Shown: positions 12,904 to 24,260 of the stretch, in pieces
Position numbering within the stretch: position 1 is the first letter of the stretch
Layout: the number at the start of each line of letters is the position of its first letter
Source: Lactarius indigo
Lineage: Eukaryota > Basidiomycota > Agaricomycetes > Russulales > Russulaceae
Length of the DNA: 64,000 bases
Reading direction: 5' to 3'
Assembly: GCA_025766275.1 (NCBI GenBank)
Contig: JAFKAC010000074.1
Location: 231,940-295,939 of the forward strand
The notes under the pieces: generated by a model
Database searches by the model: none
What the model was told of the DNA's origin: nothing
What the model saw: only the letters and a program-made list of their open reading frames with translations
Program-made: the position numbers and the translations under genes

Positions 12904-15586
12904 TCACTTCCAGTTGCCTGATCCTTTCATTGGGCTGGTGAAGCTCAGCAAGTCCCCTCGATAAGCAGAAAGTGTAGATAAGCCCACATCTGGATCGGCA
13001 CCAAGCACGTCTGAGGCCCCAAGCGCACCCAAAATTCGGTCCCAGCGCTCGGTGTCAAGGTGGAGGAGACTTGCACGGAAGTCATTTATGGAGCACCAGG
13101 TGTTCTCGTTTGAGAACTGCGGTGGATCCTTAAATGTACCTTTAACAAATGTCTTGAATGCACGTTCGACCTATGAATAAGATTACTTTGGAGGCCACAA
13201 GAAAAAGGGAAGGATTGAGACTCACGGCAACAAGGACAACGATATACAAGCCTATGGGCGGGTTCTCTGCACCAAGTTGTGGAAGGATGGCGGACCCCTC
13301 AGCCAGCGCGATGTACTTCCTTATGACAGGGACAATAAAATCGGACTGATATCTCCCCTTTGGGGGCTGGAGAAGTGTTCGTTAACGGGAAAGATAAAGC
13401 CGTTGTTCACTCACGATGTATTCAGGACTCTTGCGATCGAAAGGACAGTCGATCGGAGTCGGGGATGCCTGGTAAGCCAGACCATCTGGACAAAGGGCCC
13501 ACCACACATGGCTCTTGACGTCTTCTGGTCTGTCTTTGAACCTATCGCCTTCAAAGTACTTCTTGACGTGCTTGAGAGCCTCAGAGGCTATCAAAGAGCG
13601 CTTGGATTTGAGTCATTCGAATGACTGATAGGGTAGGGCACTTCAGTCTGCGGGGTGCCAAGAATACGAGCATAACTCACCGTTGTTACAATGGCATCAC
13701 CAGCGGCTACTGTATACGAAACGTTGGGATGCGTGGCATTGAACGCCTCTTGTACGAGAGCAACAAAGGGGGAGGAATTGTTGATAAAGTCTTGAAAAGG
13801 GCCTGTTGAAATAAAGAACTGATACATAAGGCTCGGAAGGAAGACTTTAGCCCAAGTACGCTGAAGAACAAAATGTTCAGGACCAAGAGCGTTAGTGAGA
13901 CCCATTGATGGATTTCTGTATTGGGGCTGAACAGCGGCCCTGATCTTCAGCTTGGTCTGTGCGACGTAGGGCCTGTGATTTGTATCTACGTCGTTCTTGT
14001 CTTCCAAGAACTTGGCGATTGCGCAGGAAGCAAGGCCAGCAAGCTGTTCACTGAGCGTGAGTACTCCTGAGTCCGTTGTAAGGAGGCGCAAAGGACATAC
14101 ATTGTTCCTCCGGTTGTGATTGCGCTGTAGCTGTAGGCCAGGGCCACCAGGTGGGATTGTCGGTGGTTGGTGTTGGGAATAAATTGGCCCGAATGTGATT
14201 GGACGTACGACCTCGATGTCAGTGTCATCCAGGCCACCAATGGCGACTTCACTGATGACACGGCCCATAGTTGTCTTTGTGCCGGCGACTCCAGCCGTAG
14301 TGTGCTGTGTGGGGTTAAGGTCCGCAGGTGAGAACCTGTCAACAAACGTAAGTTCGTATTGATGAGGGTTGTGCCGTCCACATCAGAACTTGAACTTACC
14401 TCGCCATCCCATCCTTTGGCTTTGCGTTTTTCTGCCCTCTTGCACCCCGTAGTGCTGCTGCCTTAACATTGATCTCTTTGCGGAATTCGGTCCTCAATGC
14501 CTTGCCGGCTTTACGTTTCGCTTTACCCTGACTTGCTGGTAAGTGATCAACGCCATCCTCGGTATTTGGATGTGGGCTCACCTTTGCTTTGCCAGTACCT
14601 TCGTCCTCATCATCGCCCTCATCATCATCATCGTCCTCGTTGTTGTCATCCTCGGTTTCATCAACCTCATCTATTCCTTGGATCTCTTTGTCGCTCTCCT
14701 CAATTGTAAGTGCTTCCCGTTGTTGATGATGTTTGTGTGTCTGACGACATTCCTCCTCAATGCCCTCCTCAAACCTCTTGTCCTCAAGCTCCATCTGTGC
14801 CAGCATATCTTTCGCTTCTTCTGCTATGCATAGCTTTTCCTCAAGTTCCAGCTGCTTGTGGCTGCGCTCTGTTGCGACCTGTTGAGAGGATCGACGAGGA
14901 GTCGGTTGGACGCCGTCCCTCCGGCCAGGGTGGGTGTTCCTACCTTCTCAAAGTGGCAATGGGTCACGCATAGGTCCGGGTACCTTCGTTGTCGCACTGA
15001 CTGTATTACCTGCTGGCTGGTCAGCAACCCTGCCATTATCACCAGTGCCAGTGATGGCATCTTTTGGGAGCGGCGGGTTGTCTGCCACTGCTGCTGTCTG
15101 CTTGGGCTTTCGTCCTCGCTTCTTTGGGACTGCGGCTGCCAGTGGAGGTGCGCCTGTTCCGCTGACTGTGTCGCCCGCTGGCTGACCAGCAGCACCACAT
15201 TTGTCATCAGCGATGGCGACGGCGATGGCATTTTTTTGGGGTGGCAGGTTGTCAGTTACTGTTGCCGTCTGCTTGGGTTTTCGGCCTCGCTTCTTTGGAG
15301 CTACAGCTACCGGTGGAGGTGCGGCAGGTGGGATTTCTCCCTCTGTTGGTTTTGAAGGTACACCGTCCACCTTTGCGGCCTTTTGTCGACCAGCTCTTGT
15401 CTTACTTGTCTGTTTGGACTGGACAGATGGGTCGATAGTTGTCGCATCGGCCATCTGGGTATAAGAGGAGGTGGGCATTGCACGGGGAGGTAACTTATGA
15501 ATGGGACGGCTTTTACCAGGTGTCAGCTGGGATTTCAAAGCGGGATCAAAACTCGAACATTTCAATTGGCCATTGGTAAGGTCCAT
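12904..15586 (-). CDS. AT-hook and DUF6532 protein, transposon-linked
   Basis: Large spliced gene facing away from the transposase. The N-terminus holds two AT-hook motifs in near-identical repeats (PKKRGRKPKQTA, at about 15150 and 15300) in a Pro/Ala-rich context, predicted to bind AT-rich DNA in the minor groove. Next come a Glu/Gln-rich coiled coil (QLELEEKLCIAEEAKDMLAQ), an acidic run, and a basic patch. The C-terminal half is the DUF6532 domain: QRTWAKVFLPSLMYQFFIST, SPFVALVQEAFNATHPN, YTVAAGDAIVTT, EALKHVKKYFEGDRFKDRPE, ASPTPIDCPFDRKSPEYI, IVPVIRKYIALAEGSAI and LLSFTSPMKGSGNW at the end. All joins keep frame, so it seems intact. The first ATG (15586) is only 14 bases from the transposase ATG; ATG 15454 (MADATTID) may be the real start. 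DUF6532 has no known function. Its place beside a transposase suggests an accessory transposon protein. Confidence 0.75.
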
Positions 15587-15600
15587 TCTTCTACCGTCAC

Positions 15601-18600
15601 ATGGATCAATTGCCCAACATTCCCCGTTTTTTCGCGTGTGCTGTCTGTCCCAAAGTATGCTCTACACTCGCCGGACTTGCTCGACACAAGAAACTCAAGC
15701 ATCCAGTCATTACACCTCCCAAGGACTTGTTGTCGCATACTAGAATTTTCCACCCATCATTGGACGGTATGCCCACATACTCTTCCCCTTTTTTTGTTCT
15801 TACAGGACCACAGCTCGGCCATGCGATGAAAGTGGCATGTTCCTTCAAGCTCCATGGGGTTCAACGTCACTTCCAGCACCACCGAGCCAAGATAATCAGC
15901 ACGTCCAGGACTGGACGCCTTTTGAGGACTGCCTTGCATTTGACTGGGCATACTACCACTACATGAACCTCCAATCGTCGGCTGCCGAGATCGCAGAAGG
16001 ACTTAATTTGTGGTCAGCAACATCTATCAAACATGGCGCCACCGTCGGTGCACCTTGGAGAAATGCGAAGGAAATGTACGCGACCATAGATTCTATCAAG
16101 ATAGGCTCACTTCCTTTCAAAGCTTTCGTGTTTCAATACACTGGGCCAAAACCGACAGTGCCTCCTCGTTGGATGGAAGAAGTGTATGAATTGAATACTC
16201 ATGATGTCCTGGACGTCATCCGGGAACAGCTTGCAACACCGGATTTCAGAGGCCAGTTCAACTATGTCCCATATAAAGAGTTTAATGGCAAAGGCGAGCG
16301 TGTGTGGTCAAATCTTATGTTGGGGCAATGGGCATCCATGCAAGCGGTACAAGCGTTTCTCATACTTTTTGTTGGTCTCTCACTTTGTTCCTAGGACGAG
16401 CTCTCGAAAGACGAATGCAATGATGGGGCAATGTTTGTCCCTATTGTTGCTGGAAGTGATAAGACGACAGTTTCGGTTGCAACTGGCCACCAAGAATACC
16501 ATCCGGTCTATATCTCTGTTGGGAATCTCACAAATACAGCACAACGAGCACATGGTAACAGCGTCCTTCCAGTCGCTTTCTTGCCCATACCAAAGAGTAA
16601 GTGAGTCTCTTTCACTGTTGTGCATACAAATCTCATGCCATGCGATTAGTGTCAAAATCACACCGAGAGCACATAGATTTCCAGCGCTTCTGTCGCCAGC
16701 TGTATCACAAATGTCTCGAGCTTGTTTTCGACCCATTAAGAAGATACATGATGGTGCCGACAGTAGTGAAGTGCCCCGATGGACACTTTCGCCGTGCGGT
16801 ATTCAGTTTGGGGCCTTACATTGCAGATTACCCAGAACAAGTCTGGCTTGCGGGTATTGTGTCGAAATGGTGTGCAAAGTACGTTCTCTCATTCCTCAAT
16901 GGTTTGGTTCCTGTCCTGAGCGTTGACTATCTCAAAGGTGTGACGCGGCACCTGACAATCTAGACAGTGGGACAGGACACCGCCGAACTCACGAGAAGAC
17001 CGACTACCTCATCAATAACTTCAGTCCTGCGGTCCTATGGGATGCGTTCGGCATCTACAAGGATGTTGTTGTAAGTTATGAGACACGAACACCTCTCACT
17101 GCTAATTTTCTGCTTCAGCCATTTACTCATAGTTTTCCTCGTGCCGACATCCACGAGCTGCTCGCGCCAGACCTTCTTCACCAAGTTATCAAGGGCGTAT
17201 TTAAGGACCATCTCGTTGCCTGGGTAGGTGACTATCTCCACCATGTCCACCGTGAGCGACGTGCTCTAGAGATCATCGGTGACATCGACCGACGGTAAGT
17301 AGTCTCATGTTGGCATAATTGACTTAAAAGCTAATGCTACTTAGGATCTCTACAGTTCCTCCATTTCCTGGTCTCCGGCAATTTCCTGAAGGATGCAACT
17401 TTGTCCAATGGACGGGTGATGACTCCAAAGCGCTTATGAAGGTAAGCACGCAACTCCCTTCGTCTCATGGATCAATCATTGACTCCAGGTATAGGTGTAC
17501 CTAGGAGCTATTGCGGGCTATCTCCCATCTGTGATGGTCCGTTGTATCTCAAGATTTATGGACACGTGCTACCTTGCCCGCCGGAATGCCATTTCTGGAT
17601 CGGGGCTGGATCGGTTTCGAGAATCTGTTGCACAATTTCATGAACTGCGCGACATATTCATCACCAGTGGTGTGCATACATCCATTTCTTTACCTCGTCA
17701 ACATGCGCTGGTACACTACCATTTCTCCATTCAACTTTTTGGCTCTCCAAACGGGCTGTGTTCCTCCATCACCGAATCAAAACACATCAAGGCTGTCAAG
17801 GAGCCCTGGCGTCGGTCAAGCCGGTACAAGGCCCTCTCCCAAATGCTACGCATTCTCCTCCGGTTAGAGAAGATATCAGCACTTCATTGTCTTTTTACAT
17901 TGCTCGGAATGCTCAAGGGAACAACGGCATCAAATATGGCAGGCACCACAGTCGAGGACTCTCAGGAAGATCCAACACCACTTGCCCCAGAAAATGCCGC
18001 AGACTTGGATGAGGATGGAGCACCAATTGAGGGAGTCTCAGAGACACTGTCAATTGTGACGTTGTCGGAAAAAACAGGTGCGCACGTTCATGTATATGTC
18101 ATGGTATCCGGCTTACATTAATCAACAGAGAATGCATATCCGCGGAACCTCATTGTTCTTGCAGAGTTTATACAACAGCCAGACCTTCCGCTCACTGTTC
18201 AAAAGTTTATCTTCTCCACTGACAACCCCAGTTTGGCGGCTTCGGCCAGTCTCCCTGGCGCCATTTTGGGCCTGCCACAATTTCAAGCACGAGTACGAGT
18301 ACACCATTCAGCGCTTGCAACATTCTTTGCACCAAGTGATCTCTGTGGCACAGGAGGAATGCGTCAAGAGCGCATTCGCTCAACGACTTCCTGGTATGGC
18401 CATCCCCACCATGATACTGTCTTTGTTGTTCTTGATGAGGATCTTCCTGGCATGGAAGGAATGGTCATTGCACAGGTTCAACTTTTCTTTTCTTTTAGAT
18501 ACAAGCGAGTTGACTATGCCTGTGCATATGTCAACTGGCTAGTCCGTGACGATGACAAACCCGACCTAGACACAGGTATGTGGACTGTGTCTCTGGAGAT

Positions 18601-18799
18601 GCATCACGGGAAGCCAGCTTCCCAAGTTATTGATGTGAGGACAATCGCCCGTGCTGCCCACCTCCTTCCAGTCTATGGTCGGGACTCTGTTCTGTCTGAA
18701 ACTCAATACTATAATTCTTTAGATAGATATGAGTTGTTTTATGTTAACCCTTTCATTGATCACCACGCATATGAACTTTTAACTGACTGCCAGTTCTAG
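15601..18799 (+). mobile_element. Plavaka-type DNA transposase gene
   Basis: DDE transposase of the Plavaka family (a basidiomycete-rich group near CACTA/CMC elements), roughly 870 residues over about ten exons. The N-terminus is a C2H2 finger (CAVC...ARHKKLKH). Core blocks follow: DWTPFEDCLAFDWAYYHYMN, then VPIVAGSDKTTVSVATGHQE with YHPVYISVGNL (first catalytic Asp in GSDKT). Then CPDGHFRRAVFSLGPYIADY and PEQVWLAGI, RRTHEKTDYLINNF, and FPRADIHELLAPDLLHQVIK (second Asp region). Finally FPGLRQFPEG, DDSKALMKVYLGAIAGYLPS, and SISLPRQHALVHYHFSIQLF with GSPNGLCSSITESKHIKAVK. Intron 1 is read as 15767-15849, the only join that keeps frame. I find no stop or frameshift, so the protein may be active. 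Target-site duplications and clean terminal inverted repeats were not found; candidate edge repeats lie near 10.2 and 18.9 kb. Confidence 0.85.
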
Positions 18800-18829
18800 C
18801 GGAGCTTTTTACCCATATTTTATGGATTT

Positions 18830-18960
18830 TGGACCAAATTAAATTAATTTAGATCGGTTCCTGGGTTTCCAGGTTGCCGGGTTTCCCAAAACCGGAAAAC
18901 CCGGAAAAACCCGGAAAACCCCGAAATAAATTTGACAACTTACTGATGTTCATAAAAGAT
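18830..18960. repeat. A/C-rich repeat after the transposase
   Basis: Starts 30 bases after the transposase stop. It contains ccgggtttccc mirrored by ggaaaacccgg, then three units of aacccggaaa type, then ttgacaacttactgatg (about 18928). The last part resembles the block at 10258-10296. It is a candidate end of the transposon-bearing unit or an independent repeat insertion. Confidence 0.45.
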
Positions 18961-19559
18961 AAGAGGTGTGGAGTCGAGCCCAGCCGCCCAGGGAGAAAAG
19001 GAGGAGAGCGTGAGACGCATACAACAGTCTGGTGGTCTCGAGAACAAATGGGTAGTTATTCCAAGGTAAAATTGTGTACAATTTGTTATCACGGATTCGT
19101 AAATACAAGACGAATACGAGCAGGCATATGTGACAAGATATGTGACCAGAAAAAAACACAAGATATCAACACCAAGACCAACAAGTCAGAGGCGTTTATT
19201 AATGCATCGTAACGAAAAGAGTACATTAGCGACAAGTCATATTAATAAAAGGTGGACATGCAGTGGCCAAGAAAAGGTGTAAGTCGAGCCAACGAGGTGA
19301 CCACGGCCTGAGTAGTAACAGTAGAAATGAGCTAGTCACTAGTCACTAGTCACTAGTCACTTCTTGAGCAACTTCAAATTATGCACTTGCACTCAAGCTT
19401 GCACTGGCACTCCTCGCTGAGTCGCCCTCGCCGGAGCGGGCCGCTCACCCGCACCGTTACCGCTTTCGCAACAATCACCGCGGCTTCTATCATACGACGA
19501 GCTCTATCACCCTGACGCAGTTTCTTCCACCCGCCGCCTCTCCCTCATCTATTTCCATC
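18961..19559. other. Intergenic, with a 7-mer microsatellite
   Basis: No gene is seen. At 19333-19360 the heptamer tagtcac is repeated four times in tandem. The rest is unremarkable and lies between the transposon unit and the DUF6535 array. Confidence 0.5.
19333..19360 (+). repeat. Microsatellite (tagtcac)4
   Basis: Four perfect tandem copies of the heptamer tagtcac, read directly. Confidence 0.9.
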
Positions 19560-19890
19560 GCTTCAGGGAATAGTGGAGATCTCCAAATTGTCCCTGTTCA
19601 GAGCCTCAGACAGCATTTGACACACCACTCCGCCATCCTTCCCAATCCCCCGGTTCTGGGCAACTCCCGTATGCCCTGCTATAAGCCACGGCCAAACGCC
19701 TCCCACTCGTTTGCTTGACCTGGCATCGTGATGTTATGGTATGTATTGGTAGTTATTCCAGGGGTCATTCGTAAGTTTTGTCCTCTGCCTGCTACTTGTG
19801 GAGGCTCAGCATAGGACGTGATGGCGCGCAAGGAACATATAAACGAAGATCGCGTTCGTCGGGTTCCCGTCCTGATCATTTATTTGTGTC
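19560..19890 (+). pseudogene. 3' relic of a third DUF6535 gene
   Basis: This block aligns by eye to the C-terminal coding part and downstream flank of the two intact DUF6535 genes further right. Shared landmarks, in the same order, are tctccaaattgtccctgttc (compare tctccgcattgtccctactc in copy B at about 28845), ttgacacaccactccgccat (compare ttgacacaccatcgccgtcc), cttgtggaggctcag, and cgttcgtcgggttcccgtcc (compare cttcgtcaggttcccattct at about 29258). The conserved membrane domain is absent and no long frame remains. It is the 5'-truncated remnant of a former first member of the array. Confidence 0.65.
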
Positions 19891-21432
19891 GCGTACTATT
19901 CAAAGACCGCAGCGACATTCGCAGTACGTGCTCAACGTGGTGGGGCTCCTGTAAGGGGGATGGCCAAACAAAGCACGGCACGTGTAAGTCACGGTGACAA
20001 TGAAGTGATGGTACCAAGGAACGGTACGATTCGCTTTGTTCCTTTTCCGTTGTTCTCAGTTCTATGCCATGCATTGTTTTGATATACGTTATCATTTTTC
20101 GAGGAGAGCGGTTGTTACTGTAACGAATGACTCGATGATGGCTACATTTGCCCTGACCTAATTGGTGCTAAGTACAAAGTTCCCGTCAAACTCTCCTTCT
20201 CGTACCCTCAGTTGCACCCACATCGCCTAGCCTGTACACGACTTTCGTCTACCGTGCTGGATTCCTACGTACGGATAATATCATGCCATTTGTCACTTCA
20301 CCGCAACTTCAACTTCCGACTTTCGAATTTCCAGTCTAACTTTCACGAATGACGCCGAGGGTGTCCCGAAGAGGCCCTCACAGTTCTCCACGACAGGCAT
20401 TCATCGATGATATTCATCCTTTCTGAACCACCACCTGGCCTTAGCCTCGCCATTGCTGGCCGTCAAATTCGCTACTACTCTCTCCTGCGTGTGCAGCACG
20501 CAACTTTAATGCCCCCTCCCTGATGACTTCCACCACCTCCTGCACTGTATTGTGCATGGCGCATGGCATGGTATATCACAGGCAGTGCAGGAGACAGTAT
20601 GAGGATACCCGTGCCACGCCGCGTTGTGATGTGCACGTCTGCCATGCAGGTGCGCGAGTGCCAGCAGTTCCCTGTCTTGTGGCATTCAGTTCATATTCAC
20701 CACGGGGTGTTCGGGGATATTATTATTTAGTGGCTTGCACCTGTACTGCATAGTAAGGTCATGAAGTAAAAATCGGGTGTGCATGTATATAGCGGTTTTC
20801 CGAAACTGGGGCTGTTTCTGCGGTGTTGTGGACTACCATGGACAGAAGCTCTCTGGTTATTCAAAACTGATCCGACTTTCCAGCAAATTTCCAGAGCTGA
20901 ATTATTGGACTATGAACCAGCCTGGAACGGATTGTGCGGCAAGGAGAGCGTCGGCAACAGCCGGGCCATACTTTTGGGTCAGTGACATGTCCGTCAAAGT
21001 CTATCCGAGTCTCACTCCTCCCTCACTGTGTTCATCAAAACCGACGAGAAAATTGAAGCAACGGCAAAACAGAGACCATGTAGTGTGGCCAATATAGTCT
21101 CTCATCGTACCCTGGGACCTGCATCGCTGACACAACATCTATCGGCTGTGGTCGTTTTCCTGCCTCGTGGCTCCCTTGCTCCTCCCAAAGCAATGAAACG
21201 ATACCTGTCCCCTGGTGCGGTATACGCGTGGCGTGCACGTGTATGGTCTCCACTTCACCCTGCTGTAGTCTTTTGATAATGGTAACAACGTGCAATGGGC
21301 CTTGCCTTACCCACGCCCGCTCATCATGTACCACGCACATCATAGCTAGGCCTTACATCCTCCATGCGGGTGTCGTCATCAACCTGGAGTACCTGCTAGG
21401 TATATTATGAGCTGCCCATCGTCACCGATTTC
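19891..21432. other. Intergenic region upstream of the DUF6535 gene
   Basis: About 1.5 kb with no recognised gene. A perfect 11-bp inverted repeat (ctcctgcactg at 20537-20547 and cagtgcaggag at 20583-20593) could form a hairpin with a 35-base loop. Overlapping short frames around 20780-21280 carry no motif. Confidence 0.45.
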
Positions 21433-24260
21433 ATGATAATTCAGTACTCGAAGATGTACGACGAACCCGCCAACAAGGAAACAGGTGCGTCACCGCTATT
21501 CTATCTCTCACCTATCTCCAATTTTAATCACTACATACCGGTGACTACTCAGTCACCTCTCTAGGAGACAAGCTACAAGGGGATTCCAGCTTTGTCAAAG
21601 ATCTGGGCCCTTTCTTTGATGAGTATTCGGAGATGGCGCTGGCAGAGGATAAGGAGATGATGGAAAACTGGAACGCGGTAGCTCGGGACAACATGACAAT
21701 TGTGAGCCCCAATATCGTTGTCCGTCTCCATCACTTGCTAACTGACTGCTACAGTCTGGACTCTTCTCTGCAGTTGTCGCGACGTTCCTTGTTGTGTCGT
21801 TTCAGGACCTGCGACCGGATCCACAGGACAAGTCTGCAGCCTATCTCGAAAATATTTATCAATTGCTCGCCGACTCTAACAGAACTCATGATGTCCCCAC
21901 CTTCCCCTCTCAGTCCTTCTCTCCGCCGAAATCCGCCGTCTGGGTCAATTCGCTTTGGTCCTTGAGTTTGGTTATAACTCTCTCCTCTGCCCTGCTGGCG
22001 ATATTGGTCCAACAGTGGGTGCGTCGATACATCAAAGTCACTCAGCCACGGTCTGCAAGTGGTCCACATAAACGAGCACGTGACCGCGCATTCTTTGACA
22101 AAGGCGTCGAGGACCTGCGCCTTCGATGGGTCGTTGATGCGTTGCCAATCTTCCTACACACATCCCTTGTTCTCTTTTTGGCCGGATTCATTATATTCTC
22201 CTTTGGTTACAACCATACAGTCCTCAAAGTCGTGGTGTCGTGGGTCGGGTTCTGCGCCGTCATGTATGCATGCTTCACGTTATTACCCCTCATCCGACAC
22301 GACAGCCCATATTATACTCCCCTCTCCCCTCCATTCTGGCTCATTTACACTGGAACACTATATGTCACCTTCCGAATTCTCCGGTGGTGCACGGCGTTCA
22401 ACCTTTTCAGCGAAGAGACGTGGAATCGTTTCGGTCACTCGGAAGACCACTATGGAAGACGGTTTTTGCATCGTATAGAGGAGGCCGCCGAGGAATCCAT
22501 CCAGAAATCGCCATCGGAGATTGACGGTCGCATACTTCTATGGGCGCTCCAGTCCTCTGGGGATATCCCAGATTTCCGCGACTCAAAAGTGCTCGACGAA
22601 TTCCGGGGAGCCTTCGAGACGTCGAACGGCGAGGAGATGACAGATGTCCTAATTGGACTAATGGACCGTACGTTGTCGTCCGATTTGGTCACACAGTCAA
22701 CCAAAGAAGGCCGGATCAAGAACTATATCGCGGCAATGGCCGAATTGTCTCTCCCTATCAGCCAGCGAACACTCGAGCGTGTTCTGTACAAGGACTGGGG
22801 TGCACTCCTAGATTCTGTTGATTTCGGGCTCTTGCTGAGGAATGCACGGTACAGTGACCCATTTATGAAGTACTATTCGCAATGCGTGGTTGCCGTCATT
22901 ATTGCTCGGGTAAAAGAACGCGATGACCGCTGGTTTGAACTAGTCACTGGCCAACTAGGCATATCAAAGTCCACCCTCGACAGCTACCTCGACCACGGCG
23001 ACAGCATGTTGCTTGCTAATTGTATTTTTATTTGTCGGCGCACATTGGATGCCTATTCTGAGCACAGGTGGCCTCGCGACGTCTACTCACGATCAAAGAC
23101 TCTGGAACTTGCTTCTAGATTCGACGTTCAAGGTGTGCTTCCTGAACTGCGGCACAAGTTCTGCGACATGTGGAATGAACTTGTTCGAAACACAAGGGAC
23201 CGACGCTCTCGAAATCTTTCAATTTACATCCTCAAACACATTCGTAACGCTCATTTTGAATTACATCGAGACACCATTGCCGTCGCTACAGCATTTACCG
23301 ACAAGACGCTTGACGACGATATCATCCTGGTGTTCCCATCTTCATATCCTTCGTGTGAGATTAGCTGCCACCACCCGGATCCATGTTCCGCCAAGGTAGA
23401 GGTTGTCTGTGTAAAAAGATCCGAGGTCAGTCCTTCCTTGATTATTGCCTCGTACAGCGACTATGCTGAACCCCTCGGAAAAGGAGCCATTAACTGACGA
23501 TGGGTTTTCTGTGCTGCCCGCGCCTGCCCACGCTCGAGCCAAACCCAATAGTAGAAGCTTGCGCTTCCCACCCAGTTTCCCTTCTCCGAACCCTTTTAGC
23601 GTAATATGGGATGACGCTTGCACCCGCGCCACCGCGTTCTGCCCAAGCGTTACCCCTCACACAGCCTACACTGCTTCGAGCTCTCCGTCGATTCCGTTGT
23701 CGGGAACCAGTTACCCTCGCAAGAGGGCGTCCTCAAACAACTCAGACCCACATCCTCGCTCTGTACTTCGGAAGGACGGTTTAAGTGGGTCTCTCGTTGA
23801 TGACATCCGTGGCACCACTCCTACCTCCGCCTCTTCGACGGCTGGTTCTATCTCCGATGCCCTTGGCGCTGTTTCCGCATTACCCCATCCATTCACTGCC
23901 ATTCCCTCATCTAGTGGTAGAATCGCTTCACGAGGTAGTGCTAGTCTCCGTTTTTCCCCTCACGCGGTACATGACACACCGTCACTGTCCCTCCCAATCT
24001 CAGGCAACACACACTCCCAATCGTCCTCAATCTCCTCTATGTCCCGATCCAACTACGTTCCTTTAGGGATGATATCGCTCGTAGAAAATGACTCTACAGC
24101 TCTCCCGCGACAACAGCAGTCAGCGCTGTTGGTCCCTGCTCCAACTCCAGATCACTCTCATCCCCTTCGTGATCCTAAACCATTTCCTGAAGACGCGAAG
24201 GGACCAGGGAGATCCCGCGCACCTCCGCACCCATTTTCCTACCCTGGCGTTGTAGCCTGA
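21433..24260 (+). CDS. DUF6535 membrane protein, copy A
   Basis: Member of the DUF6535 family, expanded in Agaricomycetes, function unknown. Exon 1 begins at 21433 (in-frame ATG also at 21454). Exon 2 carries FFDEYSEMALAEDKEMMENW; exon 3 continues SGLFSAVVATFLVVSFQDLR and DPQDKSAAYLENIYQLL, which is the diagnostic block. Four hydrophobic segments follow: around LSLVITLSSALLAILVQQW, SLVLFLAGFIIFSFG, VVVSWVGFCAVMYACFTLLP and FWLIYTGTLYVTF. A long soluble helical region rich in Arg/Glu/Asp comes next. At about 23428 the donor GAG|gtcagt can join to GAG CCA TTA ACT, opening a Ser/Pro-rich tail to 24260; without this splice the protein stops at 23497. The same arrangement exists in copy B, which supports the splice. 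It is the left member of a tandem pair; the core is nearly identical to copy B. Confidence 0.8.

Noticed and set aside
12904..12904. Left end of the Plavaka element just after the DUF6532 stop
   Set aside because: No inverted repeat or target duplication found between 12760 and 12904 that matches sequence right of the transposase.
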